Shown here in pieces: positions 33,531 through 45,149 of a stretch of DNA of 64,000 bases. A program made the translations under genes and the position numbers. The DNA is taken from assembly GCF_014268805.2 (NCBI RefSeq), contig NZ_JABWRF020000001.1, positions 1,560,001 to 1,624,000 of the forward strand. Direction: 5' to 3'. The first letter of the stretch is position 1. The number at the start of each line of letters is the position of its first letter. The notes beneath the pieces were generated by a model that searched no databases, had not been told where the DNA came from, and saw nothing but the letters and a program-made list of their open reading frames with translations. The DNA is from Pseudomonas farsensis. GTDB taxonomy: Bacteria > Pseudomonadota > Gammaproteobacteria > Pseudomonadales > Pseudomonadaceae.

Positions 33531-33533
33531 TAA
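32680..33533 (+). CDS. IS5-family transposase, OrfA-OrfB joined by -1 frameshift
   Basis: OrfA (32680-33060) starts MAKRYELSEDAWTVVADLF and has the DUF4096 N-terminus (GVLWVLCSGATWRDMPERFG) and the first DDE aspartate in TWMIDSTTV. OrfB continues in the -1 frame after the slippery run A5G6 (33022-33032): GGPDEPVDHAIGRSRGGLTT, the second Asp in LLADKGYDAEAL and the Glu in NIIERMFGWLKENRR. A -1 shift gives one 284-residue enzyme, as is usual for this IS group. The OrfB stop lies three bases beyond the right inverted repeat. Likely still functional. Confidence 0.88.
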
Positions 33534-33722
33534 CACTGCCACTTCACCTCGATTCATCCCTCATTCCGCGGGTAACATTTCGATGCGCAGAGGGTTTAGC
33601 CTGGCCTTTGGTTAAAGGCTCACAAATAGCCCCGAGGAAAATCAGCGTCTTCAGCCCTTGCGAGGTATCATGCCGCAGGCTTCGCCATAGCCCCATGTCC
33701 CTGATGTCGCAAGGAAACTCCC

Positions 33723-33911
33723 ATGACACACGTGCAGCGCCTGAAATATTCGATCCTGATCATCCTGGTAGTGCTGGGCCTCATGCTCGGCCTGAGCCAC
33801 CTGCAGAAGCAGGGCACCATCAGCGAGCAGACGTTCCAGTACCTGGCCATCGGCATTGCGGTTGTGGTGGTAGTGATCAACGGCCTGCTGCGGCGCAAAG
33901 TCAAACCCTGA
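33723..33911 (+). CDS. Small single-pass or two-pass membrane protein
   Basis: A 62-residue protein with two hydrophobic segments (LKYSILIILVVLGLMLGL and YLAIGIAVVVVVINGLL) linked by SHLQKQGTISEQTFQ and ending RRKVKP, a probable inner-membrane hairpin. AAGGAAA lies 6-12 bases before the ATG. It is common in the P. putida group as a hypothetical protein. Function unknown. Confidence 0.75.
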   Translation: MTHVQRLKYSILIILVVLGLMLGLSHLQKQGTISEQTFQYLAIGIAVVVVVINGLLRRKVKP

Positions 33912-33947
33912 AGGGCTTGGGCCGGCGGGCTGCGGCCGGCCAGGCGC

Positions 33948-34310
33948 TCAGCGTGCGGCGTGCTGGTCGAGCACGGCCCGGGCCTGTGGGTCGAGGGTGT
34001 AGCACTTGTCGCTACCCAGGGTGATCACCCCTTCTGCGCACAGGCGTTTGAGCACTTCGCGCACGCTGAGGAACGACAGCGGAATATCCAGTTGTTCAAG
34101 CTGCGCATGCACGCCACGCACGCCGATGCTGCGGCCATTGCGGTCGGCGGCGTGCAAGGCGTCGATGACCTTCAGGCGGATCAGGCTGGTGCGCAGGCCG
34201 AACACGCGCAGCAGCTCGCGGATCTGCTCATTGCCGACTCGCTCATGCTCGCCGAACGGCGCACCGGCCTGGGGCGGCGGCGTCTGCGTCGAGGGTTGCG
34301 GGTTGTACAT
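33948..34310 (-). CDS. Fur-like winged-helix regulator
   Basis: A 120-residue protein. After a proline-rich start (MYNPQPSTQTPPPQAGAPFG) it has a winged helix resembling the N-terminal DNA-binding half of Fur: ELLRVFGLRTSLIRLKVIDA, GVRGVHAQLEQLDIPLSFLS, VREVLKRLCAEGVITLGSDK. The metal-binding C-terminal domain of true Fur proteins is absent, so metal sensing is unlikely. Divergent from the acylase gene, which it may control. Confidence 0.72.
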   Translation of the reverse strand: MYNPQPSTQTPPPQAGAPFGEHERVGNEQIRELLRVFGLRTSLIRLKVIDALHAADRNGRSIGVRGVHAQLEQLDIPLSFLSVREVLKRLCAEGVITLGSDKCYTLDPQARAVLDQHAAR

Positions 34311-34511
34311 GTGAATGCTCCTTTTCGTGGACCGTCCAGAAAACAGGTTGCCTCACTGGATAAGACGGATGAGCGCGGCAAATCTGCAGCCCTCGGCGAA
34401 AAAAAACTCACATCACCTGAATGAAAGCGTCGCGCGCCCGACAACACCGTAAAATTTCCGGCAGGCCAATCGTTTGATCGGGATGACCCCCGATTCGCAC
34501 GAGGAGTGCCT

Positions 34512-36935
34512 GTGACCTTTTCATCACGTCCTGTCATGCAGCTGAGCCTGGCTGCGGTGCTGGCCGCTGCGAGCCTGGCCAGCCAGGCCCACGAGGTGGC
34601 GGCTGACGCTACTGCGCAGATCCGCCGCACCAGCTTCGGCACCCCGCACATCCTGGCCGAAAACGAGCGCGGCCTTGGCTACGGCATCGGTTACGCCTAC
34701 GCGCAGGACAACCTGTGCTTGCTGGCCAACGAGGTGCTGACGGTCAATGGCGAGCGTTCACGTTACTTCGGCGCCGCTGGCAAAACAGCCGATGAGCGCG
34801 AAAACCTGCCCAGCGACGTGTTTTTCACCTGGTTCAACAACCGTGCGGCGGTCGAAGGTTTTTGGCAGGCGCAATCCCCTGAAATGCGTGACCGCCTCGA
34901 AGGCTATGCCAGCGGCTACAACCGCGCGCTGGCCGAGCGCCGCAGCCAAGGCTTGCCTGCCGAGTGCGGGGCCGGGGACTGGGTGCGGCCGATCGACAGC
35001 CTCGATCTGGTCAAGCTGACCCGCCGCCTGCTTGCCGAAGGCGGCCTTGGCCAGTTTGCCGAAGCAGTAGTCGCAGCGGCGCCGCCTGAGCTTGCGGCAG
35101 CGGCACCGCGGGTTGATTACAGCCAAGTGCTGGCGCGCCAGGAGCAGTTTGCCCAGACCCGTGGCAGCAACGCGGTGGCGGTGGGCGCCGAGCGTTCGGC
35201 CAGTGGCCGCGCGCTATTGTTGGCCAACCCGCATTTCCCGTGGATTGGCGGCATGCGTTTTTACCAGATGCAGCTGACCATCCCTGGCAAGCTGAATGTG
35301 ATGGGCGCGGCGCTGCCGGGCCTGCCGGTGGTCAATATCGGCTTCAACCAGCACCTGGCGTGGACCCACACCGTCGACACCTCGAAACACTTCACCTTGT
35401 ACCGCCTGCAACTGGACCCGAAAGACCCGACCCGCTACCTGCTCGACGGCGAGTCACTGGCGCTTGAAAAGTACCCGGTCAGCATCACTGTCAAGGGTGA
35501 TGACGGCGCCTTGCAGCAGGTTGAGCGGCCGCTGTACCTGTCCAGGTTCGGCCCGGTGGTGCAATGGCCTGGGCGGCTGGACTGGGACCGGCAGGCGGCC
35601 TTCAGCCTGCGCGATGCCAACCTCGACAACACCCGGGTATTGGAGCAGTGGTATCAGGTCAATCGGGCCGACAGTGTGCAGGCACTCAAGGCGTCGGTGG
35701 GCAAACTGCAAGGTATACCGTGGGTCAACACCTTGGCCGTGGATGAATCGGGCGCAGCGCTGTACCTGAACCAATCGGTGGTGCCGTATGTGGACCAGGC
35801 GTTGTTGGCGCAGTGCAGCAACCCGCAGGCGAGCGGCCCCATGGTCGTGCTGGACGGCTCGCGTAGCGCTTGCCAGTGGAAGGTCGACCCGCAGGCTGCG
35901 CAGCCGGGCATCTTCCCGCCCAGCCTGCTGCCAAGCCTTGAGCGCCGCGATTATGTGCAGCATGCCAATGACTCTGCCTGGCAGGTCAACCCGGCAGCGC
36001 CGCTGACGGGCTTCTCGCCACTGGTCAGCCGCGCCGACGAGCCGCTGCGCATGCGTACACGCTTTGCCCTGAATCGCCTGCAGGGCAGCGCCAAGCTCGG
36101 CGTGGCTGAGCTGCAGCAGATGGTGTTCGATGACGAGGTGTACCTGGCCCGTGTATTGCGCCAGGACTTGCTGCAGTGGTGCCAAGGGGTCGAAGCCGAC
36201 CTCAAGGCGTTGTGCGCCAGTTTGCAGGCGTGGGATGGCAAGGCCGGGCTCGAGGCGGGCATTGGCCTGGTGCACTTCGAGAACATCGCGGCGGTGCTGG
36301 CCGAACACCCCGAAACCTGGCGTGTGGCGTTTGACCCTGCCGACCCGCAGCACACCCCGCGCGGCCTTGCCGTCGAGCAGGCGGCGGTGCGCAAGGTGCT
36401 GCGCGAGGCAGCGCTGGCATCGTTGGCGCAGGTCAAGGAAGCGGGCCTGGCCGATGATATGCGCTGGGGGCAGGTGCAGCAGGGCATGAACGGTGTGCCG
36501 GTTGCGGGTGGGCCGCAGGAGCTGGGTGTTTACAACGCCATGCTCAGCGTACCGGTGGCGCCCGGCAAGCGTCTGGTGGTCAGCGGCACCAGCTATTTGC
36601 AGGTGGTCAGTTTCACCGAGCACGGGCCTAAGGCCGAGGGGTTGCTGGCGTTTTCGCTGTCGAGCGAGGCGGGGTCAAGCCATGCTGCGGACCAGACCAA
36701 GGCCTTTGCCGCTGGCAAGCTTGCGCCGATCCCGTTTACCGAAGCGCAGATAAAAGCCGACCCGCAGTATCGCCAGGTGGTGATCAGTGAGCGGGACAAG
36801 CCCGCTCACCACAAGGAGATATGTCTGGCGAAAACAGGGTTGTACAAAACCATAGAATTTCCCACGGCGACCGCGAGGTGCTGCCCCGCTGGCACTGAGC
36901 GCCGTGGGAGCGTCAGTTGTCGTAACCCAGGTTAG
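34512..36935 (+). CDS. Penicillin acylase-family N-terminal nucleophile hydrolase with unusual C-terminal tail
   Basis: GTG 34512 is preferred: GAGGAG at 34501-34506 gives good spacing, and a GTG at 34506 overlaps it. A signal peptide ([20 protein letters not shown] region) exports the precursor. Self-cleavage should occur before the catalytic Ser in [11 protein letters not shown] (residue about 218), giving alpha and beta subunits. Other conserved stretches are [19 protein letters not shown] and [12 protein letters not shown]. Relatives hydrolyse beta-lactams, N-acyl-homoserine lactones (PvdQ/QuiP) or other amides. After YRQVVISE the frame reads through a perfect hairpin and another 47 codons of unrelated sequence; this tail looks secondary. 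Confidence 0.85.
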   Translation: MTFSSRPVMQLSLAAVLAAASLASQAHEVAADATAQIRRTSFGTPHILAENERGLGYGIGYAYAQDNLCLLANEVLTVNGERSRYFGAAGKTADERENLPSDVFFTWFNNRAAVEGFWQAQSPEMRDRLEGYASGYNRALAERRSQGLPAECGAGDWVRPIDSLDLVKLTRRLLAEGGLGQFAEAVVAAAPPELAAAAPRVDYSQVLARQEQFAQTRGSNAVAVGAERSASGRALLLANPHFPWIGGMRFYQMQLTIPGKLNVMGAALPGLPVVNIGFNQHLAWTHTVDTSKHFTLYRLQLDPKDPTRYLLDGESLALEKYPVSITVKGDDGALQQVERPLYLSRFGPVVQWPGRLDWDRQAAFSLRDANLDNTRVLEQWYQVNRADSVQALKASVGKLQGIPWVNTLAVDESGAALYLNQSVVPYVDQALLAQCSNPQASGPMVVLDGSRSACQWKVDPQAAQPGIFPPSLLPSLERRDYVQHANDSAWQVNPAAPLTGFSPLVSRADEPLRMRTRFALNRLQGSAKLGVAELQQMVFDDEVYLARVLRQDLLQWCQGVEADLKALCASLQAWDGKAGLEAGIGLVHFENIAAVLAEHPETWRVAFDPADPQHTPRGLAVEQAAVRKVLREAALASLAQVKEAGLADDMRWGQVQQGMNGVPVAGGPQELGVYNAMLSVPVAPGKRLVVSGTSYLQVVSFTEHGPKAEGLLAFSLSSEAGSSHAADQTKAFAAGKLAPIPFTEAQIKADPQYRQVVISERDKPAHHKEICLAKTGLYKTIEFPTATARCCPAGTERRGSVSCRNPG
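36787..36809 (+). terminator. Hairpin inside the 3' end of the acylase frame
   Basis: A perfect 9-bp stem (GTGAGCGGG / CCCGCTCAC) with a five-base loop. It is placed as a terminator would be if the acylase ended near 36790, and is now read through. A second 9-bp stem (CCCACGGCG 36861-36869 / CGCCGTGGG 36900-36908) lies just before the convergent metH stop. Confidence 0.5.
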
Positions 36936-39900
36936 GCGCCAGCCAACGTTCGCTGACACTCAGGTCCTGCCCTTTGCGTGCGCTGTATTGCTCGATCTGG
37001 TCTTTGTCCACCTTGCCCACGGCAAAGTACTGCGCTTGCGGGTGGGCGAAATACCAGCCGCTCACTGCTGCGGCCGGGAACATCGCGAAGTGCTCGGTCA
37101 GGAACACGCCGCTTGGGCCGGTTTCGCCAATCGCGCTGCCGTCCAGCAGGCGGAACAGCGTTTCTTTTTCGGTATGGTCCGGGCACGCCGGGTAGCCTGG
37201 GGCAGGGCGGATACCACGGTACTGCTCCTTGATAAGCGCCTCGTTGTCCAGGTGCTCGTCGCGGGCATAGCCCCAGTAGTCCTTGCGCACGCGCTCGTGC
37301 AGCCACTCGGCGCAGGCCTCGGCAAGGCGGTCGGCCAAGGCCTTGACCATGATCGAGCTGTAGTCGTCGCCTTTGTCCTGGTAAGCCTTGGCCACCTCCT
37401 CGGCGCCGATGCCGGCGGTGGTGATGAACCCGCCCACATAGTCGGTCACGCCGCTGTCCTTGGGCGCCACGAAGTCGGCCAGCGACCAGTTCGGCTTGCC
37501 GTCAGGCTTGATGGTCTGCTGGCGCAGGTGGTGCAGGGTGGCCAGTGCTTCACCGTTGTCGCCGTAAACCTCGATATCGTCGTGGTTGACCTGGTTGGCT
37601 GGCCAGAAACCGAACACCGCACGGGCGCTGATCAGCTTCTCGTTGATCAGCTTGTCGAGCATTTCGCGGGCGTCCTGGTACAGCGCCGTTGCCGCTTCAC
37701 CCACCACCTCGTCAGTGAGGATGCGCGGGAACTTGCCGGCCAGGTCCCAGGAGATGAAGAACGGCGTCCAGTCGATGTACTCGGCAAGCTCGCGCAGGTC
37801 GATGTTGTCCAACACCTTCACGCCCGTGAACGAAGGCTTGGCCGCCTGGTAGCTGGCCCAGTCGTAGCCAGGCTTGGCGGCGATGGCCTGGGCGTAGCTC
37901 AGGCGCTCGGTGCGGGCGCTGCGGTTGGCGGTGCGCTCGCGCACCTCGACGTACTCGGCGCGGGTCTTCTCGACAAATGCCGGCTTGAGTTCCTTGGACA
38001 GCAACTGGGTCGCCACGCCCACCGCACGGGAAGCGTCGGTCACGTAGATCACCGCGTCATTGCTGTACTTGGGCTCGATCTTCACCGCCGTATGGGCCTT
38101 GGAGGTGGTGGCGCCGCCGATCATCAGCGGCAGCTCGAAGCCCTGGCGCTGCATTTCGCGGGCGACATGCACCATTTCGTCCAGCGACGGGGTAATCAGG
38201 CCCGACAACCCGATGATGTCGCATTTCTGCTCGCGGGCGGTCTGCAGGATCTTCTCGGCCGGCACCATGACGCCCAGGTCGACGATGTCATAGCCGTTAC
38301 AGCCCAGCACCACGCCAACGATGTTCTTGCCAATGTCGTGCACGTCACCCTTGACTGTCGCCATGAGGATCTTGCCCTTGGCCTCGGGCTTATCGCCTTT
38401 TTCAAGCTCGATGAACGGGATCAAGTGGGCCACGGCCTGTTTCATCACCCGCGCCGACTTGACCACCTGGGGCAGGAACATCTTGCCGGCGCCGAACAGG
38501 TCGCCGACTACGTTCATGCCGCTCATCAGCGGCCCTTCGATGACCTCGATAGGGCGCGCGCATTGCTGGCGGCACTCTTCGGTGTCCTCGACGATGAACG
38601 CGGTGATGCCCTTGACCAGCGCGTGCTCCAGGCGTTTGCCTACCGGCAGCGAGCGCCAGGCCTCGTTCTCGACTTCCTTGACGGCGCCGCCGCCGCGGTA
38701 GTCTTCGGCGATCGCCAGCAGCGCATCGGTGCCCTCGGGGGTGCGGTTGAGCACCACGTCCTCGACCTTGTTGCGCAGGTCGGCCGGGATCTCGTCGTAA
38801 ATCTCGAGCTGGCCGGCGTTGACGATACCCATGGTCAAGCCATTGCGGATGGCGTGGAACAGGAACACCGAGTGGATCGCCTCGCGCACCGGGTTGTTGC
38901 CACGGAACGAGAACGACACGTTGGACACGCCACCGGAGCTCAGCGCGTAGGGCAGGTGGTCGCGGATGTAGGCGCAGGCCTCGATGAAATCGACGGCGTA
39001 GTTGTTGTGCTCTTCGATGCCGGTGGCAACTGCGAAGATGTTCGGGTCGAAGATGATGTCTTCGGGCGGAAAGCCCACTTCGTTGACCAGGATGTCGTAG
39101 CTGCGCTTGCAGATTTCCTTTTTGCGCGCGGCGGTATCGGCCTGGCCGACTTCATCGAATGCCATGACCACAACGGCTGCGCCATAGCGCTTGCACAGGC
39201 GAGCGTGGTGCTTGAACTGCTCGACGCCTTCCTTCATGGAAATCGAGTTGACGATGCCCTTGCCCTGGATGCACTTGAGGCCTGCTTCGATGACCTCCCA
39301 CTTGGAGGAGTCGATCATGATCGGCACCCGCGAGATATCGGGCTCGCCGGCGATCATGTTGAGGAAGCGCACCATGGCCGCCTGGGAGTCGAGCATCCCT
39401 TCGTCCATGTTGATGTCGATCACCTGGGCGCCGGCCTCGACCTGTTGCAGCGCCACTTCCAGGGCCTCGGTGTAGTTTTCTTCGCGGATCAGCCGGGCGA
39501 AGCGAGCGGAACCTGTGATGTTGGTACGCTCACCGACGTTGACGAACAACGACTGGCGGTCGATGGTGAACGGCTCCAGGCCCGACAGGCGGCAGGCCTT
39601 GGGGATCTCGGGGATGACCCGTGGCGGGTATTTGGCAACGGCTTCGGCAATGGCCTGGATATGCCCAGGCGTGGTGCCGCAGCAGCCGCCGATAATGTTC
39701 AGAAAACCGCTGGCGGCGAACTCTTCGACCACCGCAGCCATTTCTGCCGGGGTTTCGTCGTATTCACCGAAGGCGTTGGGCAGGCCTGCGTTGGGGTGCG
39801 CCGAAACAAAGGTGTCGGCTTTGCTTGCGAGCTCTTCGAGGTACGGGCGCAGGTCTTTGGCGCCCAAGGCGCAGTTCAGGCCGATGGAAATCGGCTTGGC

Positions 39901-40620
39901 ATGGCGCACCGAGTTCCAGAACGCCTCGGTGGTCTGCCCCGACAGGGTGCGGCCGGAGGCGTCGGTGATGGTGCCGGAAATCATGATCGGCAGTTCGACC
40001 TGGTCTTCTTCGAACACCTGCTGCACGGCAAAGATGGCCGCCTTGGCATTGAGGGTGTCGAAGATGGTTTCGATCAGGATCAGGTCGGCGCCGCCTTCGA
40101 TCAGGCCGCGAGTGGCCTCGATGTAGTTGACCACCAGCTCATCAAAGGTGACGTTGCGATAGCCTGGGTCGTTGACGTCGGGGGAGATCGAGCAGGTGCG
40201 GCTGGTCGGGCCGAGTACGCCGGCGACGAAGCGCGGGCGGTCCGGGGTTTCGAGGGTCTTGGCGTCCGCCACCTGGCGGGCAATGCGCGCGCCTTCGACG
40301 TTCAGCTCGTAGGCCAGCCCTTGCATGCCGTAGTCGGCCTGGGAAATCTGCGTGGCGTTGAAGGTGTTGGTTTCAAGAATATCGGCGCCGGCGTCCAGGT
40401 AGGCTTTTTCGATGGCGGCGATGATATCCGGGCGGCTGAGCAGCAGCAGGTCGTTGTTGCCCTTAACATCGGTTGGCCAATCAGCGAAGCGCGTGCCACG
40501 ATAGTCGCCTTCCTCGAGGCGGTAACTCTGGATCATAGTGCCCATGCCGCCGTCGAGAATCAGGATGCGCTCTTTGAGTGCGTTCTGGAGTGCTTGGTAA
40601 CGAGCGCTGCGGTCGGACAT
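36913..40620 (-). CDS. metH: Cobalamin-dependent methionine synthase
   Basis: A 1235-residue enzyme that transfers a methyl group from 5-methyltetrahydrofolate to homocysteine via cobalamin. ATG 40620 gives the expected start [20 protein letters not shown]. Domains in order: homocysteine-binding barrel ([11 protein letters not shown]; zinc cysteines in GGCCGTTP), pterin-binding barrel ([13 protein letters not shown]), cobalamin cap and binding domain ([20 protein letters not shown], the lower axial His) and C-terminal AdoMet reactivation domain ([15 protein letters not shown]). The length fits. It is divergent from cti; no cobalamin riboswitch is apparent in the 167-bp gap. Confidence 0.97.
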   Translation of the reverse strand: MSDRSARYQALQNALKERILILDGGMGTMIQSYRLEEGDYRGTRFADWPTDVKGNNDLLLLSRPDIIAAIEKAYLDAGADILETNTFNATQISQADYGMQGLAYELNVEGARIARQVADAKTLETPDRPRFVAGVLGPTSRTCSISPDVNDPGYRNVTFDELVVNYIEATRGLIEGGADLILIETIFDTLNAKAAIFAVQQVFEEDQVELPIMISGTITDASGRTLSGQTTEAFWNSVRHAKPISIGLNCALGAKDLRPYLEELASKADTFVSAHPNAGLPNAFGEYDETPAEMAAVVEEFAASGFLNIIGGCCGTTPGHIQAIAEAVAKYPPRVIPEIPKACRLSGLEPFTIDRQSLFVNVGERTNITGSARFARLIREENYTEALEVALQQVEAGAQVIDINMDEGMLDSQAAMVRFLNMIAGEPDISRVPIMIDSSKWEVIEAGLKCIQGKGIVNSISMKEGVEQFKHHARLCKRYGAAVVVMAFDEVGQADTAARKKEICKRSYDILVNEVGFPPEDIIFDPNIFAVATGIEEHNNYAVDFIEACAYIRDHLPYALSSGGVSNVSFSFRGNNPVREAIHSVFLFHAIRNGLTMGIVNAGQLEIYDEIPADLRNKVEDVVLNRTPEGTDALLAIAEDYRGGGAVKEVENEAWRSLPVGKRLEHALVKGITAFIVEDTEECRQQCARPIEVIEGPLMSGMNVVGDLFGAGKMFLPQVVKSARVMKQAVAHLIPFIELEKGDKPEAKGKILMATVKGDVHDIGKNIVGVVLGCNGYDIVDLGVMVPAEKILQTAREQKCDIIGLSGLITPSLDEMVHVAREMQRQGFELPLMIGGATTSKAHTAVKIEPKYSNDAVIYVTDASRAVGVATQLLSKELKPAFVEKTRAEYVEVRERTANRSARTERLSYAQAIAAKPGYDWASYQAAKPSFTGVKVLDNIDLRELAEYIDWTPFFISWDLAGKFPRILTDEVVGEAATALYQDAREMLDKLINEKLISARAVFGFWPANQVNHDDIEVYGDNGEALATLHHLRQQTIKPDGKPNWSLADFVAPKDSGVTDYVGGFITTAGIGAEEVAKAYQDKGDDYSSIMVKALADRLAEACAEWLHERVRKDYWGYARDEHLDNEALIKEQYRGIRPAPGYPACPDHTEKETLFRLLDGSAIGETGPSGVFLTEHFAMFPAAAVSGWYFAHPQAQYFAVGKVDKDQIEQYSARKGQDLSVSERWLAPNLGYDN

Positions 40621-40787
40621 AGGACTACCTGGTCGGGCGAATATCAGAAGGTGCGGATAATAACAAAGCTGCATGGATTTTAGGGCTGCTGCCACTTTGC
40701 ATGAATTTCCTTCATGTTGGCGCGGCTGACGCACCCAACGCCCGATTCGGCATATCGTGATGCTTCAAGAACCAGGACATTCGGCAC

Positions 40788-43088
40788 ATGCTGCTCCGTT
40801 TACTTGCCAGCGCCTGCGCACTGCTGCTCAGTGCACAGGTGCTTGCGCAGGCCCCCCTCTCCAGCCCGACGATTTCGTATACCCGGGATATCCAGCCGAT
40901 CTTCACCGAGAAGTGCGTGGCCTGCCACGCCTGTAACGATGCGGCCTGTCAGCTCAACCTGGGCAGTGCCGAAGGTGCCGAGCGTGGCGCCTCCAAGGTG
41001 CCGGTGTACCAGGGCGATCGCACCGCTGCGGTGGCCACCACGCGGCTGTTCTATGACGCCCGTGACGTGGCTGGCTGGCGCAAGGACGGCTTCTATTCGG
41101 TGCTCGACCAGCAGGGCAGCCAGGCCGCGCTGATGGCGCGCATGCTCGAACTTGGCCATTCGACGCCCCTGGTGCCCAATGCCAAGCTGCCCGAGGAAAT
41201 CGTGCTGGGGCTCAACCGCAACAACATGTGCCCGTTGCCCCATGAGTTCGATGCCTATGCCGGCGCACATCCCAAAGAGGGCATGCCGCTTGCCGTCACC
41301 GGGCTGACTGACCAGCAATACCGCACTTTGCAGCGCTGGCTGGCAGCCGGCGCACCGGTCGAGAAAGTTGCGATCCAGGCCAATGCCAGCGAGATGCAGC
41401 AGATTGGCGAATGGGAAGAGCTGTTGAACCGCCCGGGCTCCACCGAGGCCTTGGTGGCGCGCTGGCTGTACGAGCACCTGTTCCTGGCGCATATCTATTT
41501 TGTCGGCGGCGAGCCGGGCCACTACTTCCAGTGGGTGCGCTCGCGTACGCCCAGTGGCCAGCCCGTCGACCTGATCGCCACCCGCCGCCCCAACGACCCG
41601 CCCGGCACCGACTTCTACTACCGCCTGGTGCCGGTACAGGGTGTGATCGTGCACAAGACCCACATCAGCTACCCGATGGGCCCGCAGAAGCTCAAGCGGG
41701 TCAAGCAGCTGTTCTACAGCGGCGACTGGCATGCCAGCGCGCTGCCCGGCTACGGCCCGCGCCACCGCGCTAACCCGTTTGAAACCTTCGAGGCCATCCC
41801 GGCGGTGGCCCGTTACCAGTTCATGCTGGACAACGCCGAGTACTTCGTGCGCACGTTCATTCGTGGCCCGGTGTGCCGTGGGCAGATTGCCACCGATGTG
41901 ATTCGCGACAACTTCTGGGCGCTGTTCCAGGAGCCGGCCCACGACCGCTATATCACCGATGCCGCCTACCGCGGCGAGGCAACGCCACTGCTGGCCATGC
42001 CGGGGCAGATCGACGATGTGGGCAGCGTGTTGAGCCTTTGGCACGCCTACCGCGACAAGCGCAACCAGTATGAAAGCCTGCGCCGCGACGCCTATGCCGA
42101 ATTGCCGCCGCCGAGCTGGTCGACCCTGTGGGCGGGCAATGACAATGCGCTGTTGAGCATTTTCCGCCACTTCGACAGCGCTTCGGTGAACAAGGGCCTG
42201 ATCGGTGACGTGCCGCTGACCATCTGGTTGTTCGACTACCCGCTGCTTGAACGCACCTATTATCAGTTGGCGGTGAATTTCGACGTGTACGGCAATGTTT
42301 CCCACCAGTTGCAGACGCGCTTGTACTTCGACTTGATCCGCAACGGCGCAGAGGTCAACTTCCTGCGCCTGATGCCGGCCAGCCAGCGCGGGCATATTCT
42401 CAGCGACTGGTACCAGAACAGCGGCAAGGTGAAGATGTGGATGGACTACGAGGACATCGACACCGATACCCCGAGCGGGCTGAAACTGGACAAGCACGAC
42501 CCTAAGCGTGACTTCGGCCTGCAATTGCTGCAGCGCACCGCCAGCCTGAATGCCGCGCCCGACCCCATCAACCGCTGCCAGGGCGCGTACTGTTCACGGC
42601 CGCAGATGAGCGAAGAGTTCCGCGATGCCGAGCAGTCTTTGAGCCGCCTGGTGTCACGCCCGGCGGCGGGCCTGAAGGTGATCGGGCAGTTGCCTGAGGC
42701 AAGCATGCTGCGCATCGAGGGCAAGGACGGTCAGCGCCAGGTCTATAGCCTGTTGCGCAACCGTGCCCACAGCAATGTGGCGTTCCTGCTGGGCGAGGCC
42801 TACCGCTACCAGCCGGGACTGGACACCCTGACGCTGTACCCCGGCGTGCTCAGCAGCTACCCCAACTTCATGTTCAACGTGCCGGCAGGCGAGGTGGCCG
42901 AGTTTGTCGAAAGCCTGGAAGCGGCACGCGATGACAAGGCAAGCTTCGAACGCATCGTCACGCGCTGGGGCATACGCCGCAGCCACCCCGAGTTCTGGCG
43001 CTATTTCCATGATTTGAACAGCTTCCTCCTGGAAACTGACCCGCGCGAGGCCGGGGTGCTGGACATGAACCGCTACGAGAACCTCTGA
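40788..43088 (+). CDS. cti: Fatty acid cis/trans isomerase
   Basis: A 766-residue periplasmic haem protein that converts cis- to trans-unsaturated fatty acids in membrane phospholipids, stiffening the membrane under solvent or heat stress; it is a well-known trait of Pseudomonas putida. The signal peptide ends near SAQVLA-QAP. The covalent c-type haem motif is C43-V-A-C46-H47 (EKCVACHACN). Length and the metH neighbour match the known P. putida cti locus. ATG 40788 has AGGA about 8 bases upstream. Confidence 0.96.
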   Translation: MLLRLLASACALLLSAQVLAQAPLSSPTISYTRDIQPIFTEKCVACHACNDAACQLNLGSAEGAERGASKVPVYQGDRTAAVATTRLFYDARDVAGWRKDGFYSVLDQQGSQAALMARMLELGHSTPLVPNAKLPEEIVLGLNRNNMCPLPHEFDAYAGAHPKEGMPLAVTGLTDQQYRTLQRWLAAGAPVEKVAIQANASEMQQIGEWEELLNRPGSTEALVARWLYEHLFLAHIYFVGGEPGHYFQWVRSRTPSGQPVDLIATRRPNDPPGTDFYYRLVPVQGVIVHKTHISYPMGPQKLKRVKQLFYSGDWHASALPGYGPRHRANPFETFEAIPAVARYQFMLDNAEYFVRTFIRGPVCRGQIATDVIRDNFWALFQEPAHDRYITDAAYRGEATPLLAMPGQIDDVGSVLSLWHAYRDKRNQYESLRRDAYAELPPPSWSTLWAGNDNALLSIFRHFDSASVNKGLIGDVPLTIWLFDYPLLERTYYQLAVNFDVYGNVSHQLQTRLYFDLIRNGAEVNFLRLMPASQRGHILSDWYQNSGKVKMWMDYEDIDTDTPSGLKLDKHDPKRDFGLQLLQRTASLNAAPDPINRCQGAYCSRPQMSEEFRDAEQSLSRLVSRPAAGLKVIGQLPEASMLRIEGKDGQRQVYSLLRNRAHSNVAFLLGEAYRYQPGLDTLTLYPGVLSSYPNFMFNVPAGEVAEFVESLEAARDDKASFERIVTRWGIRRSHPEFWRYFHDLNSFLLETDPREAGVLDMNRYENL

Positions 43089-43091
43089 TCG

Positions 43092-43113
43092 GGCCGGCGG
43101 ATCTTTGCCGGCC
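43092..43113 (+). terminator. Hairpin after cti
   Basis: A 7-bp stem (GGCCGGC / GCCGGCC) with an eight-base loop, four bases after the cti stop. No U-tract follows. Confidence 0.4.
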
Positions 43114-43196
43114 ACCTGCGGTCGGACACGGTGAATGGGGCCTTGGCGGGTGAGCCTGCCAGGGTCTGAAATGCACCGAAAACCGCAGGAACCGGC

Positions 43197-44231
43197 ATGC
43201 TGTATTCGCTTCAGGCTCTCCGGGCATTCGCCGCCTGGGTGGTGGTCTGCCACCACTTCATGCAAATCTTCTTCGACTTCCACGCCACCGGGCCGATTGG
43301 CCAACTGCTCGCCGACCGTGGCGCGGTGGGGGTGGATATTTTCTTCGTGATCAGCGGGCTGGTGATTTACCTTTCGACCCGTGACAAGGACATCGCGCCG
43401 GGCGAGTTCTTGCTCAACCGCGCACTGCGAATCGTCCCCGCCTATTGGTTCTATACCTTGCTGATGGCCGTGCTGATGCTGATCGCCAGCCGCTGGATGC
43501 CGCACCAAGTGTTCGAATGGCAGCACTTGCTGCTGTCGCTGTTGTTCATCCCGGCAGAAAACCCAGGTGGCTATGGCCTGTATCCAACCCTGAACGTTGG
43601 CTGGACGCTGAATTTCGAGATGTTTTTCTACTTGCTGTTTGGCCTGGCATTCATGGTGCGCCAGCGCCATCACTTGCTTATGGTTACCGCAGCACTGCTG
43701 CTAGTCAGCGAAGTGCTTGGCCGGCTTGGCGTGCTCAGCCGCTTCTACAACAACGACATCGTCTATGAGTTCTTGCTCGGCATTGGCCTGGGTGTGCTGT
43801 ATCGCCGGGGGTTGATCCGCGAGGGGTTGTGGCTGCCGCTCGGGCTGCTGGGCCTGGCCGGCTTTGCCCTGTACCACCTCGACGCCACGCAGCGCCTGTT
43901 GCACTGGGGCCTGCCCAGCGCGCTGGTGGTGCTGGCGTTCATCGCCCTTGAACCGTACTTCAAGGGCAACCGCCTGCTCAAGTCGTTGGGCGATTGTTCG
44001 TACTCGGTGTACCTGATTCACGTGCTGGTACTGTACGCCGGGCTGTTCGCCAGCGAGCGCCTGCACCTGAACCCGTACCTGGTGTTCGCCATCTGCGTGC
44101 CGTCAATCGGACTAATGTCGTGGCTCAGCTACCACTGGCTGGAACGCGGCCTGTATTGGCGGCTCAAGGCCTGGATGGCGCCGGCAGAGGGCAGGGCGCC
44201 TGCCTTGGCGCTATCCCGAGTCAAATGCTAG
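43197..44231 (+). CDS. Acyltransferase family 3 membrane protein (OafA-like)
   Basis: A 344-residue inner-membrane protein with about ten hydrophobic helices. The family signature is at the start (LQALRAFAAWVVVCHH, with the catalytic His-His region, then GAVGVDIFFVISGLVIY) and RALRIVPAYWFYT follows. Members O-acylate surface polysaccharides or other glycans. It is downstream of cti on the same strand but 108 bp away with a hairpin between, so probably separate. Substrate not predictable. Confidence 0.87.
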   Translation: MLYSLQALRAFAAWVVVCHHFMQIFFDFHATGPIGQLLADRGAVGVDIFFVISGLVIYLSTRDKDIAPGEFLLNRALRIVPAYWFYTLLMAVLMLIASRWMPHQVFEWQHLLLSLLFIPAENPGGYGLYPTLNVGWTLNFEMFFYLLFGLAFMVRQRHHLLMVTAALLLVSEVLGRLGVLSRFYNNDIVYEFLLGIGLGVLYRRGLIREGLWLPLGLLGLAGFALYHLDATQRLLHWGLPSALVVLAFIALEPYFKGNRLLKSLGDCSYSVYLIHVLVLYAGLFASERLHLNPYLVFAICVPSIGLMSWLSYHWLERGLYWRLKAWMAPAEGRAPALALSRVKC

Positions 44232-44279
44232 GACTTTGTTCGGGGCACAGGTTGGCGTACACTGCCGGCAAGTCTGTGA

Positions 44280-44873
<594 letters not shown>

Positions 44874-44881
44874 TGCGTTTC

Positions 44882-44952
44882 AACATCGCGGGGCAGCTCT
44901 TCCCACAGCGCAAAGCCCGCGTGGGAGCGGGCTTGCCCCGCGATGTTTTTTT
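44882..44952 (+). terminator. Rho-independent terminator of nfuA
   Basis: A 14-bp perfect outer stem (AACATCGCGGGGCA 44882-44895 / TGCCCCGCGATGTT 44934-44947) encloses an inner 7-bp stem (AGCCCGC / GCGGGCT). It ends in a run of T from 44945 to 44952. It starts nine bases after the stop. Confidence 0.88.
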
Positions 44953-45149
44953 GCACTGTGCATTGATCCATAGCAACAAACTGTTACGGATTCAACCCCT
45001 GCGACAACAGGTCGCGCCCCGTATTCAAAGGGCTGCAGGCCGGTGCTGCTTCAGTCGGGTAGATGATGCAGGGGTGTCATGCCAGAATGCGCCGGTTTTC
45101 TGGCCGGCCCACGCCAAGGGTCGGCACCTTCCCTGTAAAGGATGGTTCC

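Noticed and set aside
33531..33722. Short frames after the IS as remains of the island
   Set aside because: They lack start signals and family similarity, and the composition is core-like; treated as intergenic.
36904..40683. Very long open frame on the plus strand opposite metH
   Set aside because: It is antisense to a perfectly conserved MetH. Such frames are common in high-GC codon usage; the product shows no family motif.
40621..40787. Possible cobalamin riboswitch before metH
   Set aside because: The gap is only 167 bp, shared with the cti promoter, and no B12-box-like conserved core is visible.
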